DNA of 64,000 bases from an uncultured bacterium (GTDB taxonomy: Bacteria; Desulfobacterota; BSN033; UBA1163), in NCBI GenBank assembly GCA_938002255.1, contig CALLAL010000009.1, forward strand, positions 1-64,000, read 5' to 3'. The translations under genes were made by a program, and so were the position numbers. Shown here piece after piece: positions 49,447 through 57,087 of this stretch (position 1 is the stretch's first letter; each line of letters begins with the position of its first letter). The notes under the pieces were generated by a model that was not told where the DNA came from, made no database searches, and saw nothing but the letters and a program-made list of their open reading frames with translations.

Positions 49447-50325
49447 ATGGAATTCTTTTTTCAGCTCCTAATTCAGGGACTATCCGTTGGATTTCTTTAT
49501 GCGATTGCCGCCCTGGGGTTTGTCATGATTTTTAAGTCCTCGAGTGTTCTCAATTTCGCCCATGGGGACCTCTTAGCGATTGGCGCCTTCTTTTTTCTGG
49601 TTCTTTCTTCATGGTGGAACTTACCCATTCCGATCGCCTTTTTGATCACCTTGGTTGGAAGTTTTACATTGGGTTTTATCATTGAACGCCTTTTTCTCAG
49701 ACCCCTCATCGGAGAATCCCTTATCCTGGTCATCATGTTAACCGTTGGACTTGCTTCGATGTTCAAAGGATTGATGCTCTTCATTTTTGGAGGCAATCTC
49801 TTTGCCTACCGTGAATTTTTGCCTACCACTCTCTCGATTCAGTGGGGGAATATCAATATCCCGCCGGTCTATGTGGCTTCCTTTATCATTAGCATTATTT
49901 TTCTACTTCTCTTTGGCCTTTTCTTTAAGTACTCCTCTCAGGGGATTTACATGAGATCGGTAGCGGACAATCAGACGGCTGCCCTCTCACTGGGAGTTCA
50001 CGTGAGGCGGGTCTTTGCTCTCTCGTGGGCGATCGCTGCTCTGGTTTGCGCCATGAGTGGAATCATTCTTGGGATTATCAGTGGCGTCAATGTCCACAGT
50101 ATCAGCATCATTGGACTCAAAGTCTTTCCTGTAGTCATCCTCGGAGGACTGGAAAGCATCGGAGGAGCCATCATTGGCGGCCTGATCATCGGACTTTTAG
50201 AAACGTTTACGGGAGGGTATGTCTCAACCTCTCTTAGAGAAGTTGTCCCTTACATTGCCCTTGTCTTCATCCTCCTGGTGAAACCTTACGGCCTCTTTGG
50301 CTTGGTGGAAATTGAGCGTGTGTGA
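49447..50325 (+). CDS. LivH-type ABC transporter permease
   Basis: This inner-membrane permease of the HAAT importer has 292 residues and about eight hydrophobic segments. The family N-terminus FQLLIQGLSVGFLYAIAALGFVMIFKSS (in two parts) is clear. Near the C-terminus is VILGGLESIGGAIIGGLIIGLLE, which includes the EAA-like contact region for the ATPases. The ATG at 49447 has GGGAGG six bases upstream. A TTG two codons earlier abuts the binding site and is not preferred. Confidence 0.92.
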   Translation: MEFFFQLLIQGLSVGFLYAIAALGFVMIFKSSSVLNFAHGDLLAIGAFFFLVLSSWWNLPIPIAFLITLVGSFTLGFIIERLFLRPLIGESLILVIMLTVGLASMFKGLMLFIFGGNLFAYREFLPTTLSIQWGNINIPPVYVASFIISIIFLLLFGLFFKYSSQGIYMRSVADNQTAALSLGVHVRRVFALSWAIAALVCAMSGIILGIISGVNVHSISIIGLKVFPVVILGGLESIGGAIIGGLIIGLLETFTGGYVSTSLREVVPYIALVFILLVKPYGLFGLVEIERV

Positions 50326-50330
50326 TTCAA

Positions 50331-50376
50331 AACGATGAACCTTAACCCTTCAACAATCAAAACACGGTTCATCGTT
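50331..50376. repeat. Inverted repeat in the livH-livM gap
   Basis: AACGATGAACC (50331-50341) and its exact reverse complement GGTTCATCGTT (50366-50376) flank a 24-base loop. It sits six bases after the livH stop and before the livM ribosome binding site. No T-run follows, so it may protect or process the mRNA rather than end it. Confidence 0.75.
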
Positions 50377-50392
50377 ACATGGTGGAGGCAGA

Positions 50393-51463
50393 ATGAGAAA
50401 ACTGAGATTTCATCCCTGTGGAAATTATAAAGAGAGATACGAAGAGGAATTGACGATTTTTGAAACCGATTTTGGAAGGCTCTGGATGTTGATCGGGCTT
50501 TTTTTGCTCTTTGTGGTGATTCCTTTGATCAGCAGTTCTTATATCCTCTATGTGCTCAATCATATCGGAATTTTTGCCATCGCCGCTGTGGGGCTTAACC
50601 TTCTGATTGGGTTCACCGGTCAAATCTCCCTTGGCCACGGAGCCTTCTTTGGTGTAGGAGGTTATGCCGCAGCGATCCTGACCACCAAATTGGGTTTCCC
50701 TTTTTATCTTTCTTTGATCTCAGCAGGCATCGTCACAGCCCTGGTGGGTTTGGTCTTTGGCCTTCCTTCGGCCCGACTGAAACACCTTTACTTGACCATT
50801 GCTACTTTGGCAGGCCAGTTTATTCTTCAATTTCTTTTTGTGAACTGGGAAGACCTTACAGGTGGCTCCATGGGAATCATCCTTCCGAGAGCAACACTTT
50901 TCGGCATTAGTCTGAAGAGTGATCATGCCTATTTTTACGTGATTTTTATCTGTTTCGTAGGAATGCTCTGGATTGCCAAAAACCTTCTCCGTACCCGCTA
51001 CGGGAGAGCCTTCATTGCCATTCGTGATAATGACCGTGCTGCTGAGGGCATGGGCATTCCTATTTTCCACTATAAACTTTTAGCTTTTGCCATCAGTTCT
51101 TTCTATGCTGGATTTGCAGGGGCTCTTTGGACACACTACTTAGCGAGTATCACACCTGACCCTTATACCTTATTTCTCTCCGTCGAATTTATTGCCATGA
51201 TTATCATCGGAGGGTTAGGGAGCCTTACGGGCAGTGTCTTTGGAGCTATTTTTATCACATCCCTCAATGAGATCTTAAGCCATGCCTCGGAGTTCTTCAT
51301 GAATCTTCCTGCCCTCGCGGGGATTGCCTTGACCATTGCACCCCTTCGTGAGTTCGTCTTCGGATTAGCAATCGTTCTTTTCATTATCTTCGAACCCCGA
51401 GGTTTGGCAGAGGTATGGCGGATCATACGGTCAAGCTTCAGGCTCTGGCCTTTTTCTTATTAA
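50393..51463 (+). CDS. LivM-type ABC transporter permease
   Basis: This second permease of the importer has 356 residues. After a charged cytoplasmic N-terminus (about 1-35) come eight to ten hydrophobic segments. Family signatures are GLNLLIGFTGQISLGHGAFFGVGGYAAAIL (in two parts, about 65-95), YGRAFIAIRDNDRAAEGMGIPI near 202-223 and MIIIGGLGSLTGSVFGAIFITSL. GGAGG precedes the ATG. It pairs with LivH to form the channel. Confidence 0.92.
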   Translation: MRKLRFHPCGNYKERYEEELTIFETDFGRLWMLIGLFLLFVVIPLISSSYILYVLNHIGIFAIAAVGLNLLIGFTGQISLGHGAFFGVGGYAAAILTTKLGFPFYLSLISAGIVTALVGLVFGLPSARLKHLYLTIATLAGQFILQFLFVNWEDLTGGSMGIILPRATLFGISLKSDHAYFYVIFICFVGMLWIAKNLLRTRYGRAFIAIRDNDRAAEGMGIPIFHYKLLAFAISSFYAGFAGALWTHYLASITPDPYTLFLSVEFIAMIIIGGLGSLTGSVFGAIFITSLNEILSHASEFFMNLPALAGIALTIAPLREFVFGLAIVLFIIFEPRGLAEVWRIIRSSFRLWPFSY

Positions 51464-51562
51464 GAGGGATGTCACAGATTCAAAAAATAGATTACACAGA
51501 TAACCCGCCACCAGATAGGGATGATCTCCCTGCAGCAGGGGTGAGTGGGTGACGAGGCAGAT

Positions 51563-52366
51563 ATGGATGACAATATTCTACTGCAACTTAATAATATCAG
51601 CGTGGTTTATTCTGATGTGATTCAGGTCCTTAAAGGAGTCTCCCTTCTCATCAGAAAGAAACAAATCGTCTCTTTACTGGGCAGCAATGGGGCAGGCAAA
51701 ACCACCACGCTTAAAGCCATTTCAGGACTTCTTAAACCTGAAAATGGTAAAGTCACTGAAGGGTCCATTATCTATGACGGCCATCCCATTCATAATATGT
51801 CCCCTGAGCAGATTACACGATTGGGTATCATTCAGGTCATGGAGGGACGCCAACCCTTTAAGTTACTGACGGTTGAGGAGAACCTCAGAGTAGGAACAGC
51901 CACCCGATGGGGAAAACCGTATAAAAAGGATTTGGAACTGGTCTATCATTATTTTCAACCCCTCGTCGCAAGAAAGCATAAATTGGCAGGATATTGCAGT
52001 GGTGGGGAACTTCAGATGCTCGTCATGGGTCGGGCATTGATGGCCCAGCCGAAGCTCCTGCTGTTAGATGAACCCTCTCTTGGATTGGCTCCTTTTTTGG
52101 TGAGAGAGATTTTCGAAATTGTCAAAAGGATCAATGAAGAGCAGGGAACAACGATTATGCTCGTGGAACAGAATGCCAATATGGCCCTGCAGATCGCGAC
52201 TTATGGCTATGTGATGGAGAATGGCAAGATCATGATGGAGGATGAGGCGACACGTTTGAGAGAGAATCCCGATGTTAAAGAATTTTATTTGGGAACGGCA
52301 AGTTCAGGAGCCTTGAAATCCTACAAGGATGTAAAGGCTTACAAACGGCGTAAACGATGGTTGTAA
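51563..52366 (+). CDS. LivF-type ABC transporter ATP-binding protein
   Basis: This second ATPase of the importer has 267 residues. Walker A is GSNGAGKTTTLKAISG near 39-54, the signature is CSGGELQMLVMGRALM (about 146), Walker B is LLLLDEPSLGLAP, and the H-loop region reads MLVEQNANMAL. The ATG at 51563 follows GAGG. A GTG at 51545 would add six residues. The C-terminal tail ALKSYKDVKAYKRRKRW is basic and extra to most homologues. Confidence 0.91.
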   Translation: MDDNILLQLNNISVVYSDVIQVLKGVSLLIRKKQIVSLLGSNGAGKTTTLKAISGLLKPENGKVTEGSIIYDGHPIHNMSPEQITRLGIIQVMEGRQPFKLLTVEENLRVGTATRWGKPYKKDLELVYHYFQPLVARKHKLAGYCSGGELQMLVMGRALMAQPKLLLLDEPSLGLAPFLVREIFEIVKRINEEQGTTIMLVEQNANMALQIATYGYVMENGKIMMEDEATRLRENPDVKEFYLGTASSGALKSYKDVKAYKRRKRWL

Positions 52367-52409
52367 GAAGAATGCTATAGGTAAGAGAGAAGGAGGGAGA
52401 AACTACTCC

Positions 52410-52433
52410 AACGGGCAACTCAGGTTGCCCGTT
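52410..52433. repeat. Strong hairpin between livF and the second ligase gene
   Basis: AACGGGCAAC (52410-52419) and GTTGCCCGTT (52424-52433) form a perfect ten-base stem with a TCAG loop. No T-run follows (CAAAATC), so it is an imperfect terminator at best. It may lower read-through from the transporter genes or stabilise the livF mRNA end. Confidence 0.75.
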
Positions 52434-52504
52434 CAAAATCTAAGCTTTGTGAAATATTGCACCGATCAGCCATGATCATTCCGGAATGATAGAAAGGAGA
52501 TGAT

Positions 52505-54088
52505 ATGGACCAAATCGATATCCATATAGGAGAGATTTTAGCCAGGAATGCAAGACTCTATCCAGATGACGTGGCGCTCGTGGAGAGGGTACCTGCAGAG
52601 GGAAAAAGGAGAGAAATTACCTGGAAACAATTTGATGAACAGGCGAATCGATTTGCCAACATCCTCATGCAGAAGGGAATTCAGAAAGGAGATAAGGTGA
52701 TTCACCTGATGATGAACTCCCTTGAATGGTTGATTGCCTACTTTGGCATTATCCGAACAGGAGCATGGGCTGTCCCCCTCAATTTCCGTTTTTCGGGAAG
52801 TGACATTAAATATTGTTGTGATGTGGCAGAACCCAAAGCCATGGTCTTTGGAGAGGAATTTATTGATCGGGTCACGGAAATTCATAAAGACCTTTCTACT
52901 CTCAAACACTATATTTTTGTTGGTAAAGAATCTCCTTCCTATGCTCAACCCTATGATCGTCTTATCGAAAAAGTACCTGCCACTGCCCCTCCTGTTTCGA
53001 TCCGATATGATGATCCCTGTGGACTTTACTTTACTTCAGGCACGACCGGGCAGCCCAAACCCATTCTTTTGACCCATAAGAATATGGTCTGCGCCTGCAT
53101 CACAGAGAATCATCACCACTATCAGACCAAGAGAGATACCTTTGTTCTTATTCCTCCTCTTTATCATACCGGTGCCAAAATGCACTGGTTCGGTAGTTTC
53201 ATCGTTGGCGGAAAAGGGGTCATCTTAAAAGGTATCCAGCCGGAATGGGTTCTTGAAGCGATCAGCGAAGAAAAGGCTACCCTCATCTTTCTTCTCGTCC
53301 CCTGGGCCCAGGACATTCTGTTAAAACTGGATAGTGGACAGCTCAAATTAAAAGATTACAACCTTAGCCAATGGAGGTTGATGCATATCGGAGCCCAACC
53401 GGTTCCTCCTTCGCTGGTCAAACACTGGAAGGAATATTTTCCAGCGATGCAGTATGATACCAATTATGGCCTCAGCGAATCTACAGGCCCGGGATGCGTC
53501 CATTTAGGGATCGAGAATGAACACAAGGTTGGCGCCATTGGCCTACCTGGGTTTAATTGGGAAGCCCGCATCGTGGATGAAGAAGGCAATGATGTGAAGA
53601 AAGGAGATGTAGGAGAGTTGGTCGTTCGCGGAGATGGCGTGATGCGAGAGTATTATAAAAACCCGGAGGCTACAGCAAAAGCGATCCGAAACGGCTGGCT
53701 CTATACAGGGGATATGGGAAGGGTGGACGAGGATGGGTTTATCTATCTGGTTGACCGAAAGAAAGACCTGATCATCTGCGGAGGAGAAAATGTTTTTCCC
53801 GTAGAAGTAGAGGATTTTCTCCATACCCTCCCTGGCGTGAAGGATGTGGCAGCCATTGGCCTGCCGGACGAACGATTGGGAGAGGTGGTGGGGGTCATCG
53901 TTGAGGTGGTCCCGGGAAAGACCCTTACGGAAGAAGAAGTCCTCAGATTTTGTGAGCCCCTTCCAAAATATAAACGTCCAAGAAAAGTCTTTTTCGGAGA
54001 GGTTCCAAGGAATCCCACGGGTAAGATCGAAAAGCCTAAATTGAGAAAGAAGTATATCGGGATGGAAGAAACCTTTAAAATTAAATAG
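52505..54088 (+). CDS. AMP-forming acyl-CoA ligase, second copy
   Basis: This adenylate-forming CoA ligase has 527 residues, shorter than the first copy. It has LYFTSGTTGQPKPILLTHKN near residues 177-196, NYGLSESTGPG near 320, GWLYTGDMGRVDEDGFIYLVDRKKD near 398 and the lysine motif PRNPTGKIEKPKLRKKY near 505. This length is like benzoate-, hydroxybenzoate-, short-chain or bile-acid-CoA ligases. The acid used cannot be assigned. Its position between an organic-acid-type importer and a benzoyl-CoA-reductase-type cluster makes an aromatic or cyclic acid plausible. AAAGGAGATGAT precedes the ATG. Confidence 0.87.
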   Translation: MDQIDIHIGEILARNARLYPDDVALVERVPAEGKRREITWKQFDEQANRFANILMQKGIQKGDKVIHLMMNSLEWLIAYFGIIRTGAWAVPLNFRFSGSDIKYCCDVAEPKAMVFGEEFIDRVTEIHKDLSTLKHYIFVGKESPSYAQPYDRLIEKVPATAPPVSIRYDDPCGLYFTSGTTGQPKPILLTHKNMVCACITENHHHYQTKRDTFVLIPPLYHTGAKMHWFGSFIVGGKGVILKGIQPEWVLEAISEEKATLIFLLVPWAQDILLKLDSGQLKLKDYNLSQWRLMHIGAQPVPPSLVKHWKEYFPAMQYDTNYGLSESTGPGCVHLGIENEHKVGAIGLPGFNWEARIVDEEGNDVKKGDVGELVVRGDGVMREYYKNPEATAKAIRNGWLYTGDMGRVDEDGFIYLVDRKKDLIICGGENVFPVEVEDFLHTLPGVKDVAAIGLPDERLGEVVGVIVEVVPGKTLTEEEVLRFCEPLPKYKRPRKVFFGEVPRNPTGKIEKPKLRKKYIGMEETFKIK

Positions 54089-54108
54089 ACTGAGATTTCA
54101 GTTTCTTG

Positions 54109-54149
54109 AAGAAAAGCGAACGGACCATTTTTTTCCGTTCGCTTTTCTT
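54109..54149. terminator. Bidirectional intrinsic terminator
   Basis: GAAAAGCGAACGG (54111-54123) pairs with CCGTTCGCTTTTC (54135-54147), a perfect 13-base stem. Flanking A and T runs let it act in both directions. It separates the convergent ligase and wrbA genes. Confidence 0.9.
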
Positions 54150-54166
54150 TTGAGCATTCCGTTTCT

Positions 54167-54778
54167 TTATTTTGTTAATTTGGAAGCAATCGTTGCAATA
54201 TGCTTTCCCTGAAAACGTGCTGCAGCCAGCTCGTTCTCACTGGGCATACGTTCCCCCTGTCCTCCGGCAATGGTAGAGGCTCCATAGGGAGACCCACCCG
54301 TGACCTCATCGATTCGCATCTGACCCTGAAAAGCATAAGGTAAACCCACCACGATCATTCCATGATGAAGGAGTGTCACGTGAAATGTCAAAACCGTAGA
54401 TTCCTGTCCACCATGTTGGGTCGCTGAGCTTGTAAATACACCTCCGACTTTACCGACCAAAGCACCTCTTGCCCAGAGTTGTCCGGTGGCATCAAGAAAT
54501 TGTCGCATTTGGCCACACATATTACCAAATCGTGTGGGTGTCCCAAAAATAATGGCATCGGCAGAAGCGAGTTCTTCAACCTGACAAACCGGAATATGGG
54601 CAAATGCTTTTTGGGATTCCAAAGCCCCCATCTTTTTTAGGATGTCTTCTGAGAGGGTTTCAGGGACACGGCGTAAAACTGCTTCTGCTCCTGGAACCTC
54701 TCTGACTCCTTCTGCCATAGCTTCTGCGAGACGATAGACATGTCCATACATTGAATAAAAGACAATCAGCACTTTCAT
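54167..54778 (-). CDS. wrbA: NAD(P)H:quinone oxidoreductase WrbA-type flavoprotein
   Basis: WrbA is an FMN-binding, tetrameric enzyme that reduces quinones by two electrons. The 203-residue flavodoxin-like protein begins [23 protein letters not shown], with the FMN phosphate loop. It has [27 protein letters not shown] near residues 73-99 and [24 protein letters not shown] near the C-terminus, both WrbA signatures. It is the only leftward gene between the second ligase and the reductase cluster and has its own TTGACA promoter, so it is regulated apart from them. Confidence 0.93.
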   Translation of the reverse strand: MKVLIVFYSMYGHVYRLAEAMAEGVREVPGAEAVLRRVPETLSEDILKKMGALESQKAFAHIPVCQVEELASADAIIFGTPTRFGNMCGQMRQFLDATGQLWARGALVGKVGGVFTSSATQHGGQESTVLTFHVTLLHHGMIVVGLPYAFQGQMRIDEVTGGSPYGASTIAGGQGERMPSENELAAARFQGKHIATIASKLTK

Positions 54779-54800
54779 CGCTCATCCCTCCTTTACAAAA

Positions 54801-54829
54801 AAGATACAATGGCTTCTTAAGGATGTCAA
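54801..54829 (-). promoter_or_regulatory. Predicted wrbA promoter
   Basis: Read leftward, TTGACA (54824-54829), a 17-base spacer and TATCTT (54801-54806). It lies about 25 bases before the wrbA ATG, with AAAGGAGGG as ribosome binding site. Confidence 0.65.
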
Positions 54830-54892
54830 CCAAGATTCATCAGGAGGGGTGTTTGAGGCCTGTATTAAATTGTGTTATGCATATTTTTAAAG

Positions 54893-55672
54893 ATGATTCT
54901 TACGTTAGGCATTGATATTGGTTCAGCGCAGTCCAAGGGTATGCTCCTTGGTGAGGAGGGTCCCCTCAATTCCTTCGAATGTGCTTCTGGAGTGGATTTT
55001 AAGCGGACGGCATTAAGGATTCAGGAAGAATTACTCTCCCGTTCAGGGAAGTCACTGGATGAGATCAAACGAACAGTCGCTACGGGATATGGCTCCAAGT
55101 CGGTCGTTTTTGCAGACGACATGAGACCCGATATCGTCTGTCTTGCTAAAGGGATTTCCTCTCTTCTGCCAACGGTGAGAACCCTTATCGATGTTGGCGA
55201 CCTTTACACAAAGATACTTAGGACAGATGGAAATGGTCAAGTTCACAATTTTTTATTGAGCGGAAAGTGTGCCGGCGGCAGTGGGCGAATCCTTCAGGTC
55301 ATCGCTAAAGTGCTTCAGATCAAGGTTGAGGACATTGGCGAACTGTCGTTAAAGTCGAAAAAAAGAGTGGAGTTTAGTACAGGATGTGCCGTTTTTGCAG
55401 AATCAGAGGCAATCTCCCGGCTCTCGCAGGAGGTAACCAAAGAGGATCTTCTGGCCGGTTTGCATCGAGCCCTTGCGGCTCAGTTCAACAGTCTGGCAGA
55501 ACGAGTCGGTATTGAAATGGATGTGGCAATGACCGGCGGTGGGGCAAAAGATATTGGTTTGGTCCAATCCTTCAGCGAGATCAGAAAACATCCCATTCTT
55601 GTTCCTCCCAATCCCCAGATGACAGCCGCTCTGGGAGCGGCCATCATTGCAAGAGAAAGTTTAACGGGATAA
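54893..55672 (+). CDS. BcrA/BadF/HgdC-family ATPase (activator), divergent phosphate-2 motif
   Basis: This is an ASKHA-fold ATPase of the activator family that drives electrons at very low potential into 2-hydroxyacyl-CoA dehydratases or benzoyl-CoA reductases. The 259-residue protein has the phosphate-1 loop GIDIGSAQSKGMLL and two iron-sulfur-bridging cysteines, in GKCAGGSGRILQ (about 125) and STGCAVFAESE (about 165). That is the same spacing as in HgdC. The adenosine motif is TGGGAKDIGLV. The usual phosphate-2 motif DIGGQDSK is replaced by DVGDLYTK near residue 101, a marked change in a catalytic segment. The ATG at 54893 has only a weak binding site; a GTG at 54872 is the alternative. Confidence 0.85.
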   Translation: MILTLGIDIGSAQSKGMLLGEEGPLNSFECASGVDFKRTALRIQEELLSRSGKSLDEIKRTVATGYGSKSVVFADDMRPDIVCLAKGISSLLPTVRTLIDVGDLYTKILRTDGNGQVHNFLLSGKCAGGSGRILQVIAKVLQIKVEDIGELSLKSKKRVEFSTGCAVFAESEAISRLSQEVTKEDLLAGLHRALAAQFNSLAERVGIEMDVAMTGGGAKDIGLVQSFSEIRKHPILVPPNPQMTAALGAAIIARESLTG

Positions 55673-55785
55673 GATTGAAAGATTGTGTTGGATAAGGTAT
55701 ATGAAAAAGTGAAGGAGCAGTTTATTTCTAATAATCAAGAGAGATATCGGGTTGATGAACCAGATTAAAAAGAAGGAGACGATTT

Positions 55786-56946
55786 ATGGAGCTTACACAA
55801 GGCAAGGCTCTCTCAACCGTTGAAAGGCTTTATCAAGACTATGGATTTAGGGCAAGAGAACTGAAAGGGCAAGGGGAAAAGATTATCGGTTATGTCTGTT
55901 CCTTTGTTCCCCTTGAACTCATCAAAGCTTCAGGTGCCATCCCCTTTCGTATCAGAGGGAATATTTTTGAGCCTATTACCAAAGGCGATACCCTCCTTGA
56001 GACAATCGTCTGTCCCTATTATCGGAGTTGTTTTGATCTCTCTGTAAAAGATAAGTATGAATTTCTCTCTGGCGTGGTGATTCCCCATGGGTGTGACAGT
56101 ATGGTGCGAAGTTTTAGTACCTGGAGTTATGGACTTCCTTATTCTTATTTCCATTTTGTCAATATTCCAACCGTTTGTGAAGAGTCGTCCTTTGAATTCT
56201 TTGAAGAGGAGCTGAACACCTTTAGAAAGAGTCTTGAAAAATTTTTTGGAAAGACTATCACCGATGAAGAGCTGAGCCGAGTCATCCGAATCTATAATGA
56301 AAACAGAGAGAAGGTAAGAGCCCTCTATGAATTAAGAAAGGCCGATCCCCCTCTTATTTCCGGGACTGAATTGACCATGACCCTGACAGCAGGTTCAAGC
56401 TTGCCCATTGAAGAAGCCAATGACCTTTTTGATCAAGTCGTGGCAGAGGTAAAAGCAAGGGGGAGTTCTCCCCTCAAGAAAGGCCCACGTATTTTAATCG
56501 ATGGGGCCTGTCTCGACCATATTGAACTCATCAAGCTCGTTGAGGATTTGGGAGGTCATGTCGTGGCTGATGCGATCTGCAATGGTGCCAGGGATCATTT
56601 TCCCAAAACCGATGTGACTCTCCCTCCCATCAAAGCGCTGTCCCAGCGCTATCTGGATAAGGTCAATTGCCCAAAGACTTACCGGGCCAATAAAGCAGGT
56701 ACTTTTGAAGGAGATATTGCAAACCGATTTGGTGATATTGGAGCCTATGCAAAGGAATTCAAGGCAGAAGGAGCCATTCTTTATGTTTATAAATATTGTG
56801 ATCCTTTTGGTTTTGAGGTTCCTGCAAGAAAGGCTTATTATCAATCCCTCAATCTTCCCATGCTCCATTTGGAAGATATCTATTCCGCAGGAACGATGGG
56901 GCAATTGAGAACTCGGATTCAGGCCTTTTTGGAGATGATCGGGTAA
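55786..56946 (+). CDS. 2-hydroxyacyl-CoA dehydratase / benzoyl-CoA reductase family subunit (BcrC/BzdN-like)
   Basis: This 386-residue protein belongs to the HgdB/BcrC family whose members bind a [4Fe-4S] or double-cubane cluster. Conserved-type cysteines occur in IIGYVCSFVPLELIKASGAIP (in two parts; about residue 31), ETIVCPYYRSC (about 70), VIPHGCDSM (about 105) and the C-terminal YKYCDPFGFEVPARKAYY near 345, close to the family C-D motif. The length fits BcrC/BzdN better than the longer partner. AGAAGGAG precedes the ATG. It lies between an ATPase gene and the larger subunit gene, on the same strand. It would be one half of the catalytic dimer. Confidence 0.85.
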   Translation: MELTQGKALSTVERLYQDYGFRARELKGQGEKIIGYVCSFVPLELIKASGAIPFRIRGNIFEPITKGDTLLETIVCPYYRSCFDLSVKDKYEFLSGVVIPHGCDSMVRSFSTWSYGLPYSYFHFVNIPTVCEESSFEFFEEELNTFRKSLEKFFGKTITDEELSRVIRIYNENREKVRALYELRKADPPLISGTELTMTLTAGSSLPIEEANDLFDQVVAEVKARGSSPLKKGPRILIDGACLDHIELIKLVEDLGGHVVADAICNGARDHFPKTDVTLPPIKALSQRYLDKVNCPKTYRANKAGTFEGDIANRFGDIGAYAKEFKAEGAILYVYKYCDPFGFEVPARKAYYQSLNLPMLHLEDIYSAGTMGQLRTRIQAFLEMIG

Positions 56947-57087
56947 GTGAACATGAGAGGATAAAGCCATTGGTAGGAGCCCGTTTTAACAACGTCAACA
57001 CGTTATGGCCGATGCCTTTTCTATCTCCCCAACAGGCCTCTTTACCTTAACCTTTGCAAAAACCTTTTAAAATAGGGAGGCTGACTT

